A stretch of DNA of 64,000 bases from Natronorubrum texcoconense. GTDB taxonomy: Archaea; Halobacteriota; Halobacteria; Halobacteriales; Natrialbaceae. The stretch's first letter is position 1. Each line of letters begins with the position of its first letter. The stretch covers positions 186,001 to 250,000 of the forward strand of contig NZ_FNFE01000005.1 in NCBI RefSeq assembly GCF_900100335.1. The letters are read 5' to 3'. Shown piece after piece: positions 9,844 through 18,301 of the stretch. The notes under the pieces are model-generated. The model was not told the DNA's origin and ran no database searches. It worked only from the letters and a program-made list of their open reading frames with translations. The translations under genes and the position numbers were made by a program.

Positions 9844-10731
9844 TCACGGTTCGAGTGTGACAGTCACGGTATCGTCCATTCTGAGAGACAGCGACTCGTC
9901 GTTCAGTGTAACAGTGAACCGTGCTTCGAACGGCTTGTCAGAGATGACCTCCATTACGATCACGTCCGATGTGATGTACTCGTACAGATCCCAGAGCGGA
10001 ACATCAAGTACCGAAATACCGTGTTCCCAGAATAGGGAGAGGACAGCAGGGTAAAACGCAACCGGTACTTCGACCGGCATACTGACCAGGAATTGGCATT
10101 CACGACACGAACTATTGTAGATATGTTGGGCGTTTTCACCGTGCTCATACTGGCTAACAACTGTATCGACAGGGCCGAAACACTCCGGGCAGATACCACC
10201 TCGGAGGAGAATGTACATGCTCCAGATGCGGTAGCAAAAACTTTCTATGACTTCCTCGGAGGTTCGGTTTCGAGTTTGACTTTGTGGGCAGAAATCAGTA
10301 ATGAGAATCGCGTTACACGATGTGCATCGAATACGGAACTGATCGACGTCGAGCGTTGCCAGAAGTGTCGTTTCATCACAGAACACGCAGGCTCCGGAAA
10401 CCTCCTGATCCTCAAACGTTGATGTGCTCTCGTACACACCCGAGCGGATAACTCGGACAATCTTGGTTCCACTATACGTCAAGCGATATCCGTCGGGTGT
10501 CTCACTGACAAACTGTCCGACGAGCTGGTTCAGGTGATACGAAAACTGAGACGTACTATCGATATCGACTGCATCATATAATTCGGTAAACGTCATCGTG
10601 AACCGCTGTTCGTGATGCTCTCGCTCCACCTCACCTAACGCCAGCAAAATTTGCAAACGCTGCGAATTTCCGAGCGCGCTGATAGCGTCAACCACCTCCT
10701 GATCGATTTGATCGTTTTGATCTACTCCCAT
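9844..10731 (-). CDS. ArsR-like winged-helix protein with zinc-ribbon motifs
   Basis: The 295-residue protein has an N-terminal winged helix of the ArsR-like type (about 10-95: ALGNSQRLQILLAL, then SQFSYHLNQLVGQFV, then GYRLTYSG). This layout is common in haloarchaeal regulators. It is followed by cysteine pairs CVFC...CTSC and CPEC...CREC, which could hold two zinc ions, and a C-terminal domain of unknown role. It probably binds DNA and senses something through the metal-binding half, but no target or ligand can be inferred. No operon partner is evident. The start at 10731 gives MGVDQNDQIDQEVVDAI, directly before the HTH. Confidence 0.75.
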   Translation of the reverse strand: MGVDQNDQIDQEVVDAISALGNSQRLQILLALGEVEREHHEQRFTMTFTELYDAVDIDSTSQFSYHLNQLVGQFVSETPDGYRLTYSGTKIVRVIRSGVYESTSTFEDQEVSGACVFCDETTLLATLDVDQFRIRCTSCNAILITDFCPQSQTRNRTSEEVIESFCYRIWSMYILLRGGICPECFGPVDTVVSQYEHGENAQHIYNSSCRECQFLVSMPVEVPVAFYPAVLSLFWEHGISVLDVPLWDLYEYITSDVIVMEVISDKPFEARFTVTLNDESLSLRMDDTVTVTLEP

Positions 10732-10916
10732 GGATAGGTCCTACTCCCCATCTGTGGTCCACTGGGATAAGAACAGTTGCCTCCCTCGATCACGAACTAT
10801 CGCTACGAAGAGTACGTTCATTGGACGGCTGGTAAAGGTCAACCCGAACGAAGGATGAGTTCTGAAACTCGCTACCCCTTTATTGTCAATGCGGGGCTAG
10901 ATAAACGGGATTCACC

Positions 10917-11397
10917 ATGGCATCATTCCTCGTACTCTATGGAACCAGTGAGGGACAAACAGAAAAAGTTGTAACTCGCATCGGTGACGTGCTCATCGAC
11001 CGTGGGCACGAAGCCACGACGGTGAACGCGAGTGAGATTTCGCCGGAATTCGCAATTGATGACTTCGACGCGATCCTCGTCGGCGCGTCTATTTACACCG
11101 GCAAACACCAGACATCGGTCCGTGAGTTCGTCACCGCTCACCGCAACACGCTGGCGACGAAACCAACCGCCTTCTTCCAGGGATCGCTGTCCTCCACCGG
11201 TGAAGTCAGGGAAGTCCAAGCGGCTGGCTACGTCGAGGAGTTTATCGAGGCCACTGACTGGCAGCCCGATAGAATCGCCCTGTTCGGTAGCGCGTTGGGT
11301 ACACGAAGTACGGTTTCTTAATGTTGCCATGTTCCGTTTCACGACTACATCCCGTCTGGTAGCAATGCGACGAGGATTCTCTTGAAGGAGGAATAGT
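10917..11397 (+). pseudogene. Flavodoxin-like protein, frameshifted
   Basis: Residues 1-125 read as a good flavodoxin domain of the protoporphyrinogen-oxidase/HemG-like type: MASFLVLYGTSEGQTEKV is the FMN phosphate loop, followed by DAILVGASIYTGKH. Near 11295 the frame ends at GSALGTRSTVS, while the +1 frame reads YTKYGFLM, the motif expected next (RYTKYGFL). After that the sequence is no longer recognisable and the C-terminal 40 or so residues are missing. A single frameshift plus 3' decay makes this a pseudogene, though a truncated product could still be made. Confidence 0.7.
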
Positions 11398-11434
11398 AGC
11401 ACAGTTTTTCCAGTCGATCCACCTAAAGCATACT

Positions 11435-12934
11435 ATGGGGTCGAATTACGCGGAACCCGTCACTACCACTCGCCGCCAGTTGCTCTCGGCCCCGCTCGTT
11501 GGAGTTGGCGGGGGGCTCTCCGGGAAGTTCGGCTCCACCAGAAACATCGTAGAGCCCGGCGAACCGACCCCGACGTATCTCGACCGACGCGTTCCTGGCC
11601 TGCTTGACCGTTACGACGTGCCGGGGGCATCGATTGCCCTAATCAAAGACGGCGAGGTGACGTGGAGCGGTGCGTACGGCACTGCTGACCTCACGGAAGA
11701 ACGTCCGACGAACGAGAATACCCCGTTCCGAGTGCAGTCGATCACGAAGTCGGTCACGGCATGGGGGGTGCTGAAGCTCGTCGAACAGGACGAAATTGCT
11801 CTCGACGATCCGATCAGCAACCATCTCACAAGTTGGGAGCCCCCGGACGCCGAATATTCGTGGGAGGAAGTGACCGTACGGCGAGTACTCAGCCACAGCG
11901 CTGGATTGCCAGCAGGTGGGTACGATAGCGTCCCAATCGACGAAGAGCCGCCTCTACTCCGGGAGGCGCTGTCCGGAAACGGAGGCGGACCTGTAGCGCG
12001 ACCGATTGATGAGCCCGGTGAGTTTCGGTACTCGAATCCGGGTTACGCACTGCTCGAACTCCTGATTGAGGACGTCACGGGCCGCGACTATGCAGCGTAC
12101 ATGGACGAGGAAATCCTGAGCCCACTGGGGATGGACAGGGCAACCTTCTCCATGACCGATCGGCTCCGTTCGGAGCTGGCGACTGAGCACTTCGTTGATG
12201 GAACGCCAGTCCCTGCGTCACACGGCCCTGCCAATGCCCACGGCGAACTGTACGCGACCGCCAGAGATATCGCACGCTTCGTCGCCGCTGGAGCGGAGGC
12301 AACCGAGGAGCCACTTGGGCGCAGCGTACTCGGTCCCGAGACCATTGCGGAGTTATACAGCGAAACGGTGGAGACGACGGGGTTCTATGGCCTCGCCACC
12401 GACGGTTCGGGCCTCGGATTTTTCGTCGAAACGCTCGCCGACGGAAATCAAGCCGTAATGAACGGCGGACAGGGAGCCGGTTCGTGGAACTGGTTTCATG
12501 CCGTCCCCGAGACCGGCGACGGTATCGTCATCCTCACAAACAGCGAACGGAGCTTGCAGCTAATCGCAGACGTGGTCGAGGCGTGGATTGAACAGAGTGG
12601 ATTCCCCACGGTCTCACTGGCACGCGCAAGGCGATGGGTCCGTCTGCCAATCTGGATTCTCGTAGGTATCGCGGCCGGGCTTGTCCTACGACTCGGCTAC
12701 GGAGGTATCACCGGGAAGCGATCGTTCGCTCCGCTGTCCGAACGTGACCGCTCCATTCGGGCGATCCTCGCTGGTCTTGGACTGGCGACGCTCGGACTCT
12801 GGTGGACCCTTGGCCGGGAGACCGTAGCATTCTTCCTGCCAGTAATTGCCGAGTGGGTTGGGCTAGCACTGTCTGTAGTCGTCGTTCTACTATTGGTGAC
12901 GGTCCTCTTTCCTCGAACAGAAGAGGTGAAATGA
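11435..12934 (+). CDS. Exported serine hydrolase of the beta-lactamase/PBP family
   Basis: The 499-residue protein carries a twin-arginine signal (TTRRQLLSAPLVGVGGG). A class C beta-lactamase-like fold follows: the S-x-x-K motif is S102-I-T-K105 in FRVQSITKSVTAW, the Y-x-N motif is YSNPGYALLE, and the third motif is near MNGGQGAGSWNW. Three hydrophobic helices (about 405-495) form a C-terminal membrane domain. In archaea, which lack peptidoglycan, such proteins are esterases or peptidases of unknown substrate. It opens the run of hydrolase and CPBP genes that extends to 21.2 kb. Confidence 0.82.
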   Translation: MGSNYAEPVTTTRRQLLSAPLVGVGGGLSGKFGSTRNIVEPGEPTPTYLDRRVPGLLDRYDVPGASIALIKDGEVTWSGAYGTADLTEERPTNENTPFRVQSITKSVTAWGVLKLVEQDEIALDDPISNHLTSWEPPDAEYSWEEVTVRRVLSHSAGLPAGGYDSVPIDEEPPLLREALSGNGGGPVARPIDEPGEFRYSNPGYALLELLIEDVTGRDYAAYMDEEILSPLGMDRATFSMTDRLRSELATEHFVDGTPVPASHGPANAHGELYATARDIARFVAAGAEATEEPLGRSVLGPETIAELYSETVETTGFYGLATDGSGLGFFVETLADGNQAVMNGGQGAGSWNWFHAVPETGDGIVILTNSERSLQLIADVVEAWIEQSGFPTVSLARARRWVRLPIWILVGIAAGLVLRLGYGGITGKRSFAPLSERDRSIRAILAGLGLATLGLWWTLGRETVAFFLPVIAEWVGLALSVVVVLLLVTVLFPRTEEVK

Positions 12935-13006
12935 CGTGACTGACGACAGCACCAGCGACAAAGCAGCGGTGAGACTTCGACTGTATCCATCATAGCATCC
13001 TCAGAC

Positions 13007-13195
13007 ATGGAGGCGGAGTTCTTCGAGTACTCGAACCCGTGGCAGTTCTTCGCCATCGCATTCGGCGTATCGTACCTCTTTTGGGTACCACTGATAGTAC
13101 TCGAATACGACTCTGAAGGTCGCATCTCTGCACGCCGACACAAAAGATCTCGGAGTTCCCATTGTGGAGTCAGTTTATGCTACTTGCGGTGGTGA
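13007..13195 (+). pseudogene. Fragment of a CPBP-type membrane protease gene
   Basis: The 62-codon frame begins with about 33 residues like the first helix of CPBP (CAAX-protease-like) proteins: NPWQFFAIAFGVSYLFW, then VPLIVLEYDSEG. After this the sequence turns into unrelated, arginine-rich residues and stops, and the EExxxR motif is absent. It therefore looks like the 5' remnant of a fourth CPBP gene beside the three intact ones in this zone. The assignment rests on one helix and is tentative. Confidence 0.45.
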
Positions 13196-13206
13196 ATCAA
13201 TTCACA

Positions 13207-14451
13207 ATGTCCGAGCGAACCTTCGGAACAGCGCGAGCGACCAAAGGCTTTGGCGTCTTCGACGATCACGAGACGGACTGGACGTTCCTTCGAACGCTGG
13301 CGCAGATGACCGAGAAGGGTGCTGAAGTCGGCGAGTGTCTCTCGGCTGCTCGGCGAGTCAACGAACGCGACGTCGAGAGCTGGATTTCGGAATGGGCGAC
13401 CCTCGCAGAACGTCTCGAACAGGATGCCGAGGACGCACTCAACGAGGGTCACGAAATCAGTGCCCGGGAACTATTCCTCCGAGCACAAAATTACTACGGA
13501 GCCGCAGACCACGGCTGTTCTCCGTCTCACCCCCGGTTTTTCGAGCTGTGGGAGAAGAGCCAGAAGTGTTTCCAGCGAGCGTGTCCGCTATTTGATCCCC
13601 CTATCGAAGTGCACGAGGTTCAGGTCGATGACTGGAAGCTTCCAGCGTACTACTGGCGGCCTGCCGACGACGACCAGGAGCGACCCACGATGGTAGCCGT
13701 CGGCGGGAACGACGAGTTGCTCGAAGCGCTCACGGTGTTCACCGGCTCCGCGGCGGTTCGTCGAGGGTACAATTACTTCACGATCGACTACCCGGGTCAC
13801 CGCGGAGCGGTTCTGCTCTACGACGACTGTGTCAAACGCCCCGACTACGAGGTACCGTTTGCAGAGATCCTCGACTACGTCGAAGGTCTCCCTGGGGGTG
13901 ACGGCCGAATAGCGATGGCTGGCTACAGCTTTGGCGGGTACGTCGCCCCACGTGTCGCAATCCACGACGACCGGGTGGACGCGTTGATCGCAAACAGTCC
14001 GATGATCGACGTGCCGAAGATCCAGTCGGGGCTCGTCAATCCGCTTATCGGTAGAGTTCCCGGGCCGCTTCTCGAACGGCTCGTCGAGCGACGACTCGAC
14101 AAGTCACCGCTGGCGAAGGCGTACGTCGAGTACGGCTTCTACTCCTTCGGAAAGCCGGAGATGACGATTTCGGAGTGGCTGAAATCTGACGAACCGATCG
14201 GTTCGGACATGGTGATCAAGGACGATCTCGACGAGATCACGTGCCCAACCCTCGCGCTCGTCGGTGAAGACGAAGGCGAAGAGATGATCGTCCAAACGGA
14301 GGCGTTCGTCGAAGGCCTTTCGGCTGACGAGAAAGATCTCTACGTATTTACGCTCGGAGCGGACGGCTCCGACGATCACGTTCAGATGGACAACTGGACG
14401 CGAGGGCAGCAGATCACCTTTGACTGGCTGGACGGCATCTTCTTGACGTGA
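13207..14451 (+). CDS. Alpha/beta hydrolase, FrsA/DHPON-hydrolase-like
   Basis: The product (414 residues from the ATG at 13207) has an N-terminal helical cap (about 1-130, including ARELFLRAQNYYGAADHGC) followed by an alpha/beta hydrolase core. The nucleophile elbow is GYSFGG with Ser241. The acid is probably in ALVGEDEGEEM and the histidine in SDDHVQMDN. This arrangement matches the C-C or ester hydrolases related to 2,6-dihydroxypseudooxynicotine hydrolase. A start 15 codons earlier (13162) is open, but MSERTFGTARATKG begins the conserved part. It is convergent with the CPBP gene, 15 bases away. The substrate is unknown. Confidence 0.8.
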   Translation: MSERTFGTARATKGFGVFDDHETDWTFLRTLAQMTEKGAEVGECLSAARRVNERDVESWISEWATLAERLEQDAEDALNEGHEISARELFLRAQNYYGAADHGCSPSHPRFFELWEKSQKCFQRACPLFDPPIEVHEVQVDDWKLPAYYWRPADDDQERPTMVAVGGNDELLEALTVFTGSAAVRRGYNYFTIDYPGHRGAVLLYDDCVKRPDYEVPFAEILDYVEGLPGGDGRIAMAGYSFGGYVAPRVAIHDDRVDALIANSPMIDVPKIQSGLVNPLIGRVPGPLLERLVERRLDKSPLAKAYVEYGFYSFGKPEMTISEWLKSDEPIGSDMVIKDDLDEITCPTLALVGEDEGEEMIVQTEAFVEGLSADEKDLYVFTLGADGSDDHVQMDNWTRGQQITFDWLDGIFLT

Positions 14452-14466
14452 GTACCGTAGAGGCGA

Positions 14467-15351
14467 TCACACTCGTTCGTCCTGCCGTGTTGTACCGGTA
14501 GCTCCGGCTGCTGACAGTCTCGTAGCACGTAATCCGGTTCCGACGACCATGATTGTAACCAGCGCGGACACCCACGTCACCGCTACGTGAGCGACGTTGA
14601 GTGACACGAGCAGTCCCCAGTCCGGGACGCCGTCTACGATGACGAGATCCACGTCGAGCGGGACAAGCGCACCCAGGGCATTCTCGCTCCCGTGCATGAT
14701 CATGACCAGCAGTATGCTTCCACCCGAGCCGTTGTAGACCCAGGCCAGGAGTACCGAGAATCCGATAATGCCGATGAAGTACGCCAACTGCGATGCGAGC
14801 GGCCACTGGGCGTGTGGAGCGGTCGGATCGAAAAACAACGGAAGGTGCCATCCACCCCAGAGGACGCCAATCACGATGGCCGCGACGAGCCCACCGTAGC
14901 GCTGCTGGAGTTCTGGCTGGGCGAACCCACGCCAGCCGATCTCTTCTTGTCCGCCGCCGATGAACGTCCCCAGGAGAATCCCGAATGTGAGCGTGAGTAG
15001 GTTGGGCGAGAACGCACCGAAATCGATCGGGCCACCGAGTAACGCAGCTATGGCTCCAGCACTCAACGCAATCGCAGCAGGGATTCCGATCGCGGCCACG
15101 TACCACTTCGGATGAACGCGCCAGTGAACGATGCTACGCGCCCACACTCGAAGATCGTGGTCACTGACGTGAACCACGATGGCGGCGGCGATCGCTGGTC
15201 CGGAGGCACTGAGAAAGCCGCTGAGGATCCACCGTGTCCACGACGGTTCCATTTGGAGAGCGATGACGACACCGTTGAGGCTCCAGGAGATTGCGTAGGT
15301 AAGAAGAAAAAACGAAACGAGGCGATGTGTTCGAATCCAGTTCGTGAGCAT
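14467..15351 (-). CDS. CPBP family intramembrane metalloprotease (1)
   Basis: The 294-residue membrane protein has about eight hydrophobic helices. It has the CPBP/Abi signature: EEIGWRGFAQPELQQRYG (glutamate pair and arginine), then GVLWGGWHLPLFF with the first histidine and VMIMHGSENALG with the second. These residues form the metal site of CAAX-type prenyl-protein proteases. In prokaryotes most members have unknown substrates; some process or protect against bacteriocin-like peptides. It is one of three intact paralogues in 7 kb and is convergent with the hydrolase at 13207. Confidence 0.88.
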   Translation of the reverse strand: MLTNWIRTHRLVSFFLLTYAISWSLNGVVIALQMEPSWTRWILSGFLSASGPAIAAAIVVHVSDHDLRVWARSIVHWRVHPKWYVAAIGIPAAIALSAGAIAALLGGPIDFGAFSPNLLTLTFGILLGTFIGGGQEEIGWRGFAQPELQQRYGGLVAAIVIGVLWGGWHLPLFFDPTAPHAQWPLASQLAYFIGIIGFSVLLAWVYNGSGGSILLVMIMHGSENALGALVPLDVDLVIVDGVPDWGLLVSLNVAHVAVTWVSALVTIMVVGTGLRATRLSAAGATGTTRQDERV

Positions 15352-15616
15352 GAGGATAGCCGAGATACACGGTTAGGACGATTCAGGATGTCGGTTCTCA
15401 CCTTTAGATCTAACTCCGATTAATTCGTTGTACCGTTATGGCTTTGTTGTAATATAGAGAATTCGATGTTTTCGGATCCGAAACATAGAGGATGAGTTCA
15501 ACACTCGATTTCGCTTGTTGCGACCAATTCGGGTTGAAGCAGGTAATCAGTAGTACTGTGAACGTCACACAGATACCGAGCGTACTCACTACGGGACAGG
15601 TTACGCTGACCGTTGT

Positions 15617-16411
15617 TCAGAGGAACGACGCGACCGTAGAGCAAAATTCGCGTCTGCGTTCCTCGAAGGCACCGTGTCCAGTGTTTTCGATGAGATGTGT
15701 CCGTGCGTTCGGGATTGTCGTTCCCATCGCCTGAAGGTCCTCAGCGTCGAAAAGTCGATCTTCAGAACCGCCGATGACGAGTGTTTCCGGTTCTATCGTG
15801 TCGAGTTCGCCTGTGGCGTCATGGTCGAGACAAGCCTGTGCCGAGGTGATGAAATCATTCGGGTACGGTGGTTCTTTGATGATTCCCGGAATTTTGAGAA
15901 GTGCACCGTACGCAGCGCGTTTCGTCCCGGCGGAGTACGTCGTTTCGATGCTTCCAACGTACACGTTCGCCCAATCTCCGTCACGTCCGGCGGCGAGCCA
16001 GTCGGACACGATTTCGCGGCCACGTTCGCTCAACCGCGGACCGGCAATTGCGATAACGAGGTTTTGCACGTGTTCGGCGTGGTCGATGCCTAGATACTGT
16101 GCAATCAATCCACCCATCGAGAGTCCGAGCACGTTCGCAGGCCCGATCTCGGCGAGAACATCGCCATAATTACGTGCCATCTCTCGGGTCGTGATGCCGT
16201 CCGGCATGTCACGTGGACGCTTTACGACATACACGTCGAAGTCGTCAGCAAATGGCCGCATATAGTACCGCTCGAGAAGGAGCCGTGTTATTTTCGGTGT
16301 GTCACCTCCCTCTAACGCGTCGCTAAGTCCGGGAAGAATGACGAGCGGTTCGGGACCGCTACCGAATCGAATTGTTGGATGGCCTGAGAACTGTTCCCTA
16401 GTTGGGTTCAT
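15617..16411 (-). CDS. Alpha/beta hydrolase
   Basis: The 264-residue protein is a compact alpha/beta hydrolase. It has the oxyanion stretch LVILPGLSD near residue 25, the nucleophile elbow GLSMGG (Ser about 95), an acid in VIGGSEDRLFD and the catalytic histidine in ENTGHGAFEERR. The ATG at 16411 (MNPTREQFSG) is preferred to the upstream frame to 16546, which adds no conserved residues. It lies alone between two CPBP genes on the same strand. It could be an esterase, peptidase or lactonase; the sequence does not decide. Confidence 0.8.
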   Translation of the reverse strand: MNPTREQFSGHPTIRFGSGPEPLVILPGLSDALEGGDTPKITRLLLERYYMRPFADDFDVYVVKRPRDMPDGITTREMARNYGDVLAEIGPANVLGLSMGGLIAQYLGIDHAEHVQNLVIAIAGPRLSERGREIVSDWLAAGRDGDWANVYVGSIETTYSAGTKRAAYGALLKIPGIIKEPPYPNDFITSAQACLDHDATGELDTIEPETLVIGGSEDRLFDAEDLQAMGTTIPNARTHLIENTGHGAFEERRREFCSTVASFL

Positions 16412-16559
16412 GGATAATTCCAAAAGGGTGCTGACGTTTATAGTACTATACCGGCTGACGACCACTTTCGAATAGTGGCTCGAAGCTCGTTCTATATTCG
16501 CCCTCTTGTTCGTGGGACTGAGCGCCGCTGGTGGGTATATCCACACGAACTCTCAACCT

Positions 16560-16838
16560 CCAACGGAGGACAACCGGGCAGTCGAACAGTGAAGGCCTGA
16601 TCGCTTTTGTCCAGTATCAGCCCCTTCGATGCGTGAATTTCTTCGCGTACCGATACAGGGTGATCACGACAAGCGAGTTCATCGAAATACTCGACAGCAG
16701 CAGACACTGGTTCCGCCTCATCGTCCACCTCGATTTGTTGTTTTCGTCGTTCGTTCGGAGTCCTCGTACGTGTGCGATACCGGCGGCCAGCCATCCTGAG
16801 AGCGCGAGCGTTAACAATGTGAGCGAGAGTCGGCGCAC
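16560..16838 (-). pseudogene. Possible frameshifted small membrane protein
   Basis: In the 554 bases between 16411 and 16966 no intact gene is recognisable. A GTG at 16838 opens a frame with a signal-like helix (RRLSLTLLTLALSGWLAAG) and then LRTNDENN. Near 16728 the frame becomes implausible, while the neighbouring frame continues with acidic, protein-like residues (IEVDDEAEPVSAAVEYFDEL). This suggests one frameshifted gene of about 90 codons. No family was recognised, and chance is a real alternative. Confidence 0.25.
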
Positions 16839-16965
16839 ACTGCGACGTACGCCGTGAGATTACATAATAGTGTGACAGACTTGCCAAACTTCCACATACC
16901 AAGGTCGAACCGAGTGAGTAGCGATGGATGCTCCAACGACACCTCGTCCTTTGGTGGATCGGTCG

Positions 16966-17775
16966 TTATATCATCTGCCGCTCGTTGCGGGACAGATGCT
17001 CAGTTCCGTAGACGACTCCCAGACCGATAGCGATCAAACACACGACGATCGCCATTATCCAGAGGGTTACTGGATCAACGTCCGCTCGTAGGAGCCACAC
17101 GGTCGATACCCACGCGTTGAAGGAACCGTGGAGGAAAACGGCGAGTAACACACTCCCGTTAGTGCTGTTGTACAGCCACGTGAATACCACTGCGAGAGCG
17201 ATTCCCTGAACGACGAACGGCAGAACCGGCAGATCCGTCTGAACCGCTCCAGGGACGACGAACAGGGGCGCGTGCCAGACCATCCAGACTACTCCGATAA
17301 TGACACTCGCAGTCAGTGCGTCGAGCGAAGACTGCAATCGTGGTAGTGCAAAGCCACGCCAACCGATCTCTTCCAATCCCCCGCCGATCACCGAACTCGC
17401 AACGATCATTCCGACGAACAAAAGTGCGAATTCGGGGGCCGGAAACGGCGTATTCATTCCCCGTATCTGTGAATCGAATATGAGCGTGCTGATGACGACG
17501 ACACCGGGGAGCAATACCGCAACGCCGTACCACCGCCAGCTGACCTGCCACCGGAGGAGCCGGCTCAATAACTCTCGCGTGGACTGGCTACCGTCGGTCA
17601 TTCGTGTCACGACCACGGCCGAAATCGGCGGACCCAGCCCACCGAGCAGCCACAGCACACCTCCGAGGTTGATTCCAGGTTTGACGCCGAGTACAGCGAG
17701 TACACCCCACGCAGTCCACGAGATGAGGAACGTCAGCAGGACGAACGCGAGAAGCGGACGTCGTGCGGTACTCAT
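16966..17775 (-). CDS. CPBP family intramembrane metalloprotease (2)
   Basis: The product has 269 residues from the ATG at 17775 (MSTARRPLLAFVLLTFLISW). The frame stays open further upstream, but that part overlaps another gene and is not conserved. Signatures are EEIGWRGFALPRLQ, then GVVWMVWHAPLFV and VFLHGSFNAWVS, giving the paired glutamates, arginine and two histidines of the CPBP metal site. The start overlaps the stop of the small DUF5518-like gene by four bases (ATGA), so the two are translationally coupled. The substrate is unknown. Confidence 0.88.
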   Translation of the reverse strand: MSTARRPLLAFVLLTFLISWTAWGVLAVLGVKPGINLGGVLWLLGGLGPPISAVVVTRMTDGSQSTRELLSRLLRWQVSWRWYGVAVLLPGVVVISTLIFDSQIRGMNTPFPAPEFALLFVGMIVASSVIGGGLEEIGWRGFALPRLQSSLDALTASVIIGVVWMVWHAPLFVVPGAVQTDLPVLPFVVQGIALAVVFTWLYNSTNGSVLLAVFLHGSFNAWVSTVWLLRADVDPVTLWIMAIVVCLIAIGLGVVYGTEHLSRNERQMI

Positions 17776-18137
17776 CGTGTCTCCGCGTGAAAGTACGCAC
17801 CGACGTAACCTCCTGCTGCGCTCAAGCCGACGAACCAGAGCAACAGCATTGGCAGCATCACCCCGAAGATGAGTACCAATTCGACTCCGCCGGGAACGTC
17901 GCCGGGCCCGGCGGGGACTGCGGCAAACAGAGCGAACCCGAGAATCGTTATCAGGAACAGGGGTACAGCGGCTATCGCGCCGGAGAAGGCCCCTACTTTT
18001 GCTCCTCGTACGGGAGGCTCCGCCTGAAGGTAGCCTGCAATGGCGCCACCCAAGAGCGGCGAAAATCCCGTGAACGAGAGACCTATCGTGATAACCGCAC
18101 CGACGACCGCATTGATCCACGTATCTCCGGCTCCCAT
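17772..18137 (-). CDS. Small four-helix membrane protein, DUF5518-like
   Basis: The 121-residue protein is almost all hydrophobic with about four helices. It contains the Gly-rich pattern FSPLLGGAIAGYLQ and AAGGYVGAYFHAETR, which I associate with the haloarchaeal DUF5518 group. Its function is unknown. It is the first gene of a two-gene operon with the CPBP protease downstream (ATGA overlap). That coupling suggests a membrane partner of the protease, but this is inference from position only. Confidence 0.7.
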   Translation of the reverse strand: MGAGDTWINAVVGAVITIGLSFTGFSPLLGGAIAGYLQAEPPVRGAKVGAFSGAIAAVPLFLITILGFALFAAVPAGPGDVPGGVELVLIFGVMLPMLLLWFVGLSAAGGYVGAYFHAETR

Positions 18138-18162
18138 GATCGAGCTGTTTCACACATCGGAG

Positions 18163-18169
18163 TATAAAT
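18163..18169 (-). promoter_or_regulatory. TATA box of the DUF5518-CPBP operon
   Basis: TTTATAC on the minus strand lies about 26 bases before the ATG at 18137, the usual spacing for a leaderless haloarchaeal transcript. Confidence 0.55.
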
Positions 18170-18288
18170 GAATACGTGTATTCTTCGATGTGGAGGTTTA
18201 GAGACCGGTTTTATCGCGGCACCGAACCAATAGTGCTACATGGAACAGATATATTTTCTCGCTCACGGTGGGAAGTGTTTCTCCGGGC

Positions 18289-18293
18289 GGAGG
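18289..18293 (+). promoter_or_regulatory. Shine-Dalgarno for the reductase-hydrolase fusion
   Basis: GGAGG lies eight bases before the ATG at 18302 and supports that start over the open frame from 18176. A TATA-like AGATATATTTTC lies at 18248-18259. Confidence 0.5.
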
Positions 18294-18301
18294 CGGATTG
18301 T

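Noticed and set aside
17776-18153. N-terminal extension of CPBP protease 2
   Set aside because: It overlaps the DUF5518-like gene in another frame and is arginine-rich; MSTARRPLLAF at 17775 begins the first helix.
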